Of a stretch of DNA of 64,000 nucleotides, positions 58,868-64,000 are shown piece by piece (position 1 is the first letter of the stretch; each line of letters begins with the position of its first letter). A program made the translations under genes and the position numbers. The notes under the pieces were generated by a model that saw nothing but the letters and a program-made list of their open reading frames with translations, searched no databases and was not told the DNA's origin. The stretch is from Frankineae bacterium MT45 (lineage in GTDB: Bacteria; Actinomycetota; Actinomycetes; Mycobacteriales; Jatrophihabitantaceae). The stretch is from NCBI GenBank assembly GCA_900100325.1, contig LT629697.1, positions 1,240,001 through 1,304,000 on the forward strand. Direction: 5' to 3'.

Positions 58868-59284
58868 CGGTTCATTCTCCCTCACAGCCCCTCCCGCTGC
58901 CTGTGAGTGATCTGCATCACAGTAACTATTCGGCTTTCGAATCGTTGTCACGGTTGGTGAGATTTTGACTCCGGAGTGCTGACATTCGATGGACAGAATG
59001 CCTATACCGTTGGCTACTTTGCCGTCAAGGGCGATTTCGACTTTCGCATTCACCTCACGCGTTATAGGTTTGCTCCGGTATCAGAGGGCCGGTGGGGCCG
59101 GCGTGAAGAAACTGCGGATATCCTTCGGTGCAGGGGCACTGATGGCTCATCCGGTGTCGAGGGTCACACTCTCGGCGTAGCGAACACATGAAGTATCAGG
59201 GGGGCGCGCACTCCACTCTTGGGTGGCAGTGAGCAAATCGGGGGGCCTTCGCAGCTAGCCTGCGAAGGGCCAAAATGGGGGAAA
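58868..59284. other. Divergent intergenic region ppc / glycosylphosphotransferase
   Basis: No gene is visible in 417 bases, which must carry two divergent promoters. A stem CCTTCGCAG / CTGCGAAGG (59246-59254 with 59260-59268) lies in the leader of the glycosylphosphotransferase gene, 16 bases before its ATG. I looked for a c-di-GMP (GEMM) or c-di-AMP riboswitch core and did not find one. Confidence 0.5.
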
Positions 59285-61063
59285 ATGAACACCGGGGGCC
59301 ATTCGGCTGCCGATGTGACGATGGACGACGCTGGCATGCCGCCGGCAAACTCCACCATCACAGCGCTGGCAGCCGCACATCAGACCATTTCGGTCAATCA
59401 GTCAGATTCGTCGGAGTCCGAGCGCGCAATTTCGCCGGTTCCGTCGTCCGCTTCGATGGCGACACAGCCGGCGCACCGCGTCTTCGCGCCGCACCGCGTT
59501 CGCCGCGGACATCGCCGTCACGAGCCCAGCGTCGCCGCCACTGGCGCCTTTGACGCCTCGCTCGTTGACCAGTTCGACGCGCAGCGTCGTCCATCCACTC
59601 CTGAGCCGCAGCGCAGCACAGTCGCCGAGAGCATCTCCTCGCGCGACCGCTGGGTCGGTCGCTACCAGAACATGCTGAAGACGGTCGACGTCGTCAGTGC
59701 GCTGGTCGCCTCCGTCGTTGCCTTCCTGCTCCGCTTCGGCGGCAACAGCGACTCGATCGCGCGGATGCACTACCCGCTGATCATCGCGGTCATGCCGCTG
59801 GCCTGGTTCGCGGCGATGTCGTTCAATCACGCTTACGAGGCTCGCGTCGTCGGTGCCGGTCAGGATGAATTCCGCCGTGTTTTCCGGGGCTTTCTGCACC
59901 TGACCGCGGCGATCGCTGTCGTCTCGTACGCCGCTCACGCTGACATCGCCCGGGGCTTCGTCCTCGTCGCGCTGCCGCTCGCGTTCGTGCTGGACGTCGC
60001 CGGCCGTTACGCCGCCCGCAAGTGGCTGCACCGGCAGCGCACCGTCGGTCGCGCCATGACGTCGGTGCTGGCCGTCGGTGAGCCGCACGCCATCCTCGAG
60101 TTCGGCGAGATGCTCGGCCGCGACCGGTACGCCGGGATGCGGGTCGTCGGAGCCTCGCTCCCGACGTCGGTCATGCGTGACCGGGACGCCATCGCCGAAC
60201 TCGCCGCCGCCGGCATCCCGGTGCTCGGCGACGTCGACGCGATCGTCGACTCGGTGCGTGACAGTGGCGCCCACACCGTCGCTGTCCTCTCCTCCGGAGA
60301 GCTCGGTGCCCAGAAGCTGCGCTGGATCTCCTGGCAGCTCGAGGGCACGGACGCCGACCTCGTCGTCTCGCCCGGCCTCACCGAGGTGGCCGGCACCCGC
60401 CTGCACATCCGCCCGGTGGCCGGCCTCCCGCTGCTGCACGTCGAGGAGCCGGAGTTCAGCGGAACCCGCCGCATTTTCAAGGGCGCCTTCGACCGCACGC
60501 TGGCGGCCGTCGCGCTGATCGTGCTGTCGCCGCTGATGCTGGGCGTGGCGCTGGCCGTGAAGTTCACCAGTGCTGGTCCGGCGCTCTTCCGCCAGACCCG
60601 AGTCGGCCTGGACGGAACCACCTTCAGCATCCTGAAGTTCCGTTCGATGACGACCGACGCCGAGGACCGCAAGGCCGACCTGATGGACCAGAACGAGAAC
60701 GACGGTCCGACCTTCAAGATGGCGCACGACCCACGGGTGACCCGGGTCGGTCGTGTCATCCGCAAGCTCTCCCTCGACGAGCTCCCGCAGTTCGTCAACG
60801 TGCTCAAGGGGGAGATGTCACTCGTCGGGCCGCGGCCGCCGCTGCCCAACGAGGTTGCCGAGTATGCGGCCGACGTGCACCGCCGCCTGCTGGTCAAGCC
60901 CGGTCTCACCGGTCTCGGTCAGATCAGCGGTCGCAGCAACCTGAAGTGGGACGAGGCCGTGCGCCTCGACCTGCGCTACGTCGAGAACTGGTCCTTCACG
61001 CTGGATCTGATGATCCTGTGGAAGACCTTCGGCGCGGTTCTTCGCAGTGATGGGGCGTTCTGA
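59285..61063 (+). CDS. Polyprenyl glycosylphosphotransferase (EPS priming enzyme)
   Basis: Transfers a sugar-phosphate to the undecaprenyl carrier, the first step of exopolysaccharide assembly at the membrane. The 592-aa protein has a disordered 110-residue N-terminus, four helices (for example VVSALVASVVAFLLRF), a cytoplasmic nucleotide-binding-like domain, and the C-terminal Bac_transf domain. That domain has a membrane segment (ALIVLSPLMLGVALAVKF), FSILKFRSMT, RKLSLDELPQFVNVLKGEMS, VGPRPPLPNE and KPGLTGLGQISGRS. The ATG at 59285 is favoured by GGGGG four bases upstream; an earlier in-frame start at 59219 is possible. Confidence 0.92.
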   Translation: MNTGGHSAADVTMDDAGMPPANSTITALAAAHQTISVNQSDSSESERAISPVPSSASMATQPAHRVFAPHRVRRGHRRHEPSVAATGAFDASLVDQFDAQRRPSTPEPQRSTVAESISSRDRWVGRYQNMLKTVDVVSALVASVVAFLLRFGGNSDSIARMHYPLIIAVMPLAWFAAMSFNHAYEARVVGAGQDEFRRVFRGFLHLTAAIAVVSYAAHADIARGFVLVALPLAFVLDVAGRYAARKWLHRQRTVGRAMTSVLAVGEPHAILEFGEMLGRDRYAGMRVVGASLPTSVMRDRDAIAELAAAGIPVLGDVDAIVDSVRDSGAHTVAVLSSGELGAQKLRWISWQLEGTDADLVVSPGLTEVAGTRLHIRPVAGLPLLHVEEPEFSGTRRIFKGAFDRTLAAVALIVLSPLMLGVALAVKFTSAGPALFRQTRVGLDGTTFSILKFRSMTTDAEDRKADLMDQNENDGPTFKMAHDPRVTRVGRVIRKLSLDELPQFVNVLKGEMSLVGPRPPLPNEVAEYAADVHRRLLVKPGLTGLGQISGRSNLKWDEAVRLDLRYVENWSFTLDLMILWKTFGAVLRSDGAF

Positions 61064-61113
61064 GAGGAGCTGAATTGAGGCGTTCTCCCTTGTCTTTAAG
61101 GGGAACTGCTCTG

Positions 61114-61707
61114 TCAGTCATGCTCACAGACGTCGCAGTCGAGGTCGGCGGGTCGCTCTGCGGCCCGCGACACGATCTCCCCACAGCGGCAGACCCAGCC
61201 GGCCGGACGGGCCGGATTCCCCAGCACCAGCTGGTGGGGCAGCACCGAACGTGTCACCACAGCACCAGCGGCAACGAGGCAGTGTTCGCCCAGTTCGTTG
61301 CCACAGACGATCGTGGCGTTGGCCCCGACCGAGGCGCCCTTGCGCACCCAGGTCTCGGTCAGCCGCCACTCTCCGGTGGCTCGCGGGTTCAGGTCGTTGG
61401 TAAAGACCGCGGCCGGGCCGACAAAGGAGTCGTCTTCGAGCAGTACGCCCGCGTAGACGGAGACGTTGTTCTGGATCTTGACCCGATCGCCGATCTGGAC
61501 ACCGTGATCTACAAAGACGTTCGCACTGATCTGCGCCCCGGTGCCGATCCGCGCGCCGCGGCGGATGTGCACGTTTCGCCAGACCCGGGTCTCGGCACCG
61601 ATCTCGACGTCGGCTTCGATCTCAACGCTCGGATGCACGAACGCGGTCGGGTGCACGGAGGCGGTCGGGTCGATATTCACGTCGGGGTGCATGTAAGTCC
61701 ATTCCAT
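61114..61707 (-). CDS. Left-handed beta-helix acyltransferase with C-terminal zinc-ribbon-like motif
   Basis: A 197-aa hexapeptide-repeat protein (HPDVNIDPTASVHPTAFVHP, then ARIGTGAQISANVFVDHGVQ) of the WlbB/PglD-like sugar N-acetyltransferase group, with NDLNPRATGEW as the acceptor loop and AAGAVVTRSVLP. The C-terminal CRCG and CDVC pairs may bind zinc. Such enzymes acetylate UDP-amino sugars for surface glycans, fitting the neighbouring EPS gene, although this one is on the opposite strand. A second ATG five codons in (MHPDVN) has a better upstream GGA. Confidence 0.85.
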   Translation of the reverse strand: MEWTYMHPDVNIDPTASVHPTAFVHPSVEIEADVEIGAETRVWRNVHIRRGARIGTGAQISANVFVDHGVQIGDRVKIQNNVSVYAGVLLEDDSFVGPAAVFTNDLNPRATGEWRLTETWVRKGASVGANATIVCGNELGEHCLVAAGAVVTRSVLPHQLVLGNPARPAGWVCRCGEIVSRAAERPADLDCDVCEHD

Positions 61708-61966
61708 CAGGTAGGTCGCTCGATCCTAGAACCACGAGCACAGGCTCGGCGGGTCGTATCGAGCATCGCAGCGTCGTCGCGTGATTACTCCGTGAATTCT
61801 TCTAGGGTAAAGATGCCCGAAATCGGGGTCGAGTCGCTGGTGAAATCAACAACACACTCTCAACAGTTTCCTAGTGTGGTTTTCAAGTGTCGCAGGCGTG
61901 ATTTCCGCGTTAGGCTCGTCCTGCGTTGGGTAGCGCGGAGTACACGTAATTCGGGGGAGTACAGCG

Positions 61967-64000
61967 ATGGCTATCGCTAAATGGGCAGTATCCACTAAGG
62001 CTCGACGACTGGTGACCTTGGCCGTCACGAGCCTGTTGGTGCTCGGGCTGATCGACGCGATGCCTATCGCTCCGGCCGCCGCCGCGACGGGCTCGTCCTG
62101 TGGCGCCAGCATCAACCCCATCGTCTGCGAGAACTCGCTCCCCGGCACGCCGGAGTCGGTGTGGGACGTGAACGGCTCCGGTGACCCGACGATCCAGGGC
62201 TTCTCCACCAGCATCAGCGTGAACGCCGGCTCCGCGATCGGCTTCAAGATCCAGACGCCCGCGACTTCCTACACGATCGACATCTACCGCCTCGGGTACT
62301 ACCAGGGCAACGGCGCTCGCAAGATCACCTCGATCAGCCCGTCGGCCACCCTCCCGCAGACGCAGCCCACCTGCCTGACGGATCCGTCGGTCAGCCTGGT
62401 CGACTGTGGTGACTGGGGGCTGTCGGCCTCGTGGGTCGTCCCGTCGACCGCGGTCTCGGGCGTATACATCGCCAAGCTGACGCGCACCGACATTCCCAAC
62501 GGTGGCGCCAGCCAGATCTCGTTTGTGGTGCGTAACGACTCCAGCCACTCCGACGTCATCTTCCAGACCTCCGACGAGTCGTGGGAGGCCTACAACCGCT
62601 ACGGCGACGCCGACTTCTACACCGGCTCGACCACCAACCCGTGGGACTCCGCGTCCCGGGCCCGCAAGGTCAGCTACAACCGGCCGTTCGCGACCCGCGA
62701 CGACTTCTCCGGACGCGACTTCCTCTTCAGCAACGAGTACCCGACCATCCAGTTCATGGAGCGCAACGGCTACGACGTGAGCTACATGGCCGGCGTCGAC
62801 ACTGACCGCCTCGGCTCGACCCTGCTGAAGAACCACAAGGTCTTCATGTCCGTCGGCCACGACGAATACTGGTCACAGGCCCAGCGCACCAACGTCGAGA
62901 GTGCTCGCGACGCGGGCGTCAACCTGATGTTCCTCTCCGGCAACGAGGTCTTCTGGCACACCCGGTTCGAGCCGAGCATCGACGGCACCAACACGCCGTA
63001 CCGCACGCTGGTCGATTACAAGGAAACGTGGGACAACGCGCCATCCGATCCAAGCGGCGAGGCGACCGCCACCTGGCGAGATCCGCGCTTCTCCGCGGCC
63101 CCTGGTGGCACGAACCCGGAGAACGCGCTCACCGGCACGATGTACAAGGCCAACAACATCTCGATGCCGATCACGGTGACCGCGGCGCAGGGCAAGACGC
63201 GCATGTGGGCCAACACCGGTCTCTCGTCGATGGCCGGCGCCAGCACCGCGCTCGCCCCGAACACCGTCGGCTACGAGTCTGATGAGGACGTCGACAACGG
63301 CTTCCGCCCGGCCGGTCTCATCGACCTCTCGACCACCACTGGCCCGTCGGCGGAGGAGTCCTATGACTTCGGCACGCTCACCCAGGCCGGCACCACGACC
63401 CACCACGTCACCGAGTACCGGGCCGCGAGCGGAGCTCTCGTCTTCGGCGCCGGCACCATCCAGTGGGGCTGGGGCCTGAGCGCCGACCACGACGGCACCG
63501 ACAGCCCGGCCGACCCGCGGATGCAGCAGGCCACGATCAACCTGCTGGCCGATATGCAGACCCAGCCGACGACGCTCATGTCCGGCATGGTCGCGGCGAC
63601 CGCCAGCACCGACAAGACCGCGCCGGTCTCCACCATCACCAGCCCGGCCAAGTCGTCGGTCATCGCCAACGGCGCCCAGATCACCGTCACCGGCACCGCG
63701 ACCGACGTCGGTGGCGTCGTCGCCGGCGTTGAGGTGTCGATCGACGGCGGAACCACCTGGCACCCGGCCACCGGAACCTCGTCGTGGAGCTACACCGGCA
63801 TCGTCCACGCCAGCGGACCGCTGCAGATTCTCTCCCGCGCCACCGATGACAGCGTGAACGTCGAGACGCCCTCGGCCGGGGTCACCGTCACCGTGAACTG
63901 CCCGTGCACGCTCTTCGGCCAGGCCAACCCGGCCGTCCCCGACTCCGGTGACGCCACCGCGGTCGAGGTCGGCACCCGCTTCACCGCGAGCGCCAACGGC
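61967..64000 (+). CDS. Secreted N,N-dimethylformamidase beta-subunit-like / DUF4082 protein (3' end cut off)
   Basis: The reading frame is open from an ATG behind GGGGGAG to the window end, 678 codons. A signal peptide (RLVTLAVTSLLVLGLIDAM) is followed by a domain like the large subunit of N,N-dimethylformamidase: IYRLGYYQGNGARKI, SWEAYNRYG, SVGHDEYWS and FLSGNEVFWHTRFEP. Then comes a beta-sandwich (ITVTGTATDVGGVVAGVEVS) and the start of a DUF4082 domain (PAVPDSGDATAVEVGTRF). Similar actinobacterial proteins are large modular surface proteins near glycan genes; the substrate is probably a carbohydrate, not DMF. Known homologues usually carry more Ig-like repeats further on. Confidence 0.85.
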   Translation, partial: MAIAKWAVSTKARRLVTLAVTSLLVLGLIDAMPIAPAAAATGSSCGASINPIVCENSLPGTPESVWDVNGSGDPTIQGFSTSISVNAGSAIGFKIQTPATSYTIDIYRLGYYQGNGARKITSISPSATLPQTQPTCLTDPSVSLVDCGDWGLSASWVVPSTAVSGVYIAKLTRTDIPNGGASQISFVVRNDSSHSDVIFQTSDESWEAYNRYGDADFYTGSTTNPWDSASRARKVSYNRPFATRDDFSGRDFLFSNEYPTIQFMERNGYDVSYMAGVDTDRLGSTLLKNHKVFMSVGHDEYWSQAQRTNVESARDAGVNLMFLSGNEVFWHTRFEPSIDGTNTPYRTLVDYKETWDNAPSDPSGEATATWRDPRFSAAPGGTNPENALTGTMYKANNISMPITVTAAQGKTRMWANTGLSSMAGASTALAPNTVGYESDEDVDNGFRPAGLIDLSTTTGPSAEESYDFGTLTQAGTTTHHVTEYRAASGALVFGAGTIQWGWGLSADHDGTDSPADPRMQQATINLLADMQTQPTTLMSGMVAATASTDKTAPVSTITSPAKSSVIANGAQITVTGTATDVGGVVAGVEVSIDGGTTWHPATGTSSWSYTGIVHASGPLQILSRATDDSVNVETPSAGVTVTVNCPCTLFGQANPAVPDSGDATAVEVGTRFTASANG

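Noticed and set aside
57176-58906. Long open frame antisense to ppc (576 codons)
   Set aside because: Shadow of ppc with no recognisable domain; created by high GC at third codon positions.
58868-59284. c-di-GMP riboswitch before the EPS priming gene
   Set aside because: No GEMM core was visible; only a simple hairpin.

Overview
The window is a contiguous piece of a high-GC actinobacterial chromosome. The evidence is very high GC at third codon positions, frequent GTG and TTG starts, four-base start/stop overlaps, WhiB, GuaB3, DUF5319 and Rpf genes, and gene order shared with Mycobacterium tuberculosis. One stretch (alr, tsaE, tsaB, rimI, tsaD, groES, groEL1, whiB3, DUF5319, guaB, guaB3, later guaA) follows the Rv3423c-Rv3396c order. 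A second (metG, tatD, rpfB, ksgA, ispE, pth, rplY, prs, glmU, tRNA-Gln) follows Rv1007c-Rv1018c in rearranged form. I cannot name the genus; a non-mycobacterial soil or plant-associated actinobacterium (Jatrophihabitans, Nakamurella or Frankia-like) would fit.

Layout. 1-9.2 kb: NAD(P)HX repair (nnrD, cut by the window edge), alanine racemase, a membrane-anchored alpha/beta hydrolase and the tRNA t6A operon, which is split by two tandem secreted B-lectin genes. 9.2-12.2 kb: CIRCE-controlled groES, a His-tailed groEL1 and a WhiB3/WhiD-type regulator. 12.7-16.6 kb: DUF5319 and a MacB-type ABC exporter. 16.7-24.7 kb: guanine nucleotide genes guaB, guaB3 and guaA, interrupted by corA, a short-chain dehydrogenase and a DUF222-HNH gene. 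24.7-28.0 kb: a divergent PspC-protein / PspC-histidine kinase / LuxR-regulator envelope-stress locus. 28.1-28.5 kb: chorismate mutase behind what looks like a Phe/Tyr leader-peptide attenuator. 28.7-36.7 kb: metG, tatD, three tandem DUF348/G5 cell-wall hydrolases (two Rpf, one SLT-like) sharing an upstream DNA element, and ksgA. 36.8-39.4 kb: prs, glmU and tRNA-Gln. 39.6-44.2 kb: a subtilase-like beta-propeller exoprotein and a fatty-acid desaturase.

44.2-49.6 kb: an operon of an RHH regulator, a DUF4097 'toastrack' protein and a Drr-type ABC exporter, behind a palindromic operator, with kynureninase and a TetR gene next to it. 49.6-53.8 kb: ABC-F ATPase, ispE, rplY and pth. 53.9-58.9 kb: ogt, an Ada-AlkA fusion and phosphoenolpyruvate carboxylase. 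59.3-64 kb: the start of an exopolysaccharide or surface region, with a polyprenyl glycosylphosphotransferase, a left-handed beta-helix acyltransferase and a large secreted dimethylformamidase-like/DUF4082 protein that runs off the end.

Much of the window serves the envelope: alr, glmU, ispE and prs supply precursors, the three Rpf/G5 proteins remodel peptidoglycan, and the PspC locus, two ABC exporters, desaturase and EPS genes handle the membrane and surface. The most interesting finds are the chorismate mutase attenuator, the shared element upstream of the three G5 hydrolases, the lectin pair inside the t6A operon, the GuaB3 active-site losses, and the RHH/toastrack/ABC operon with its operator.
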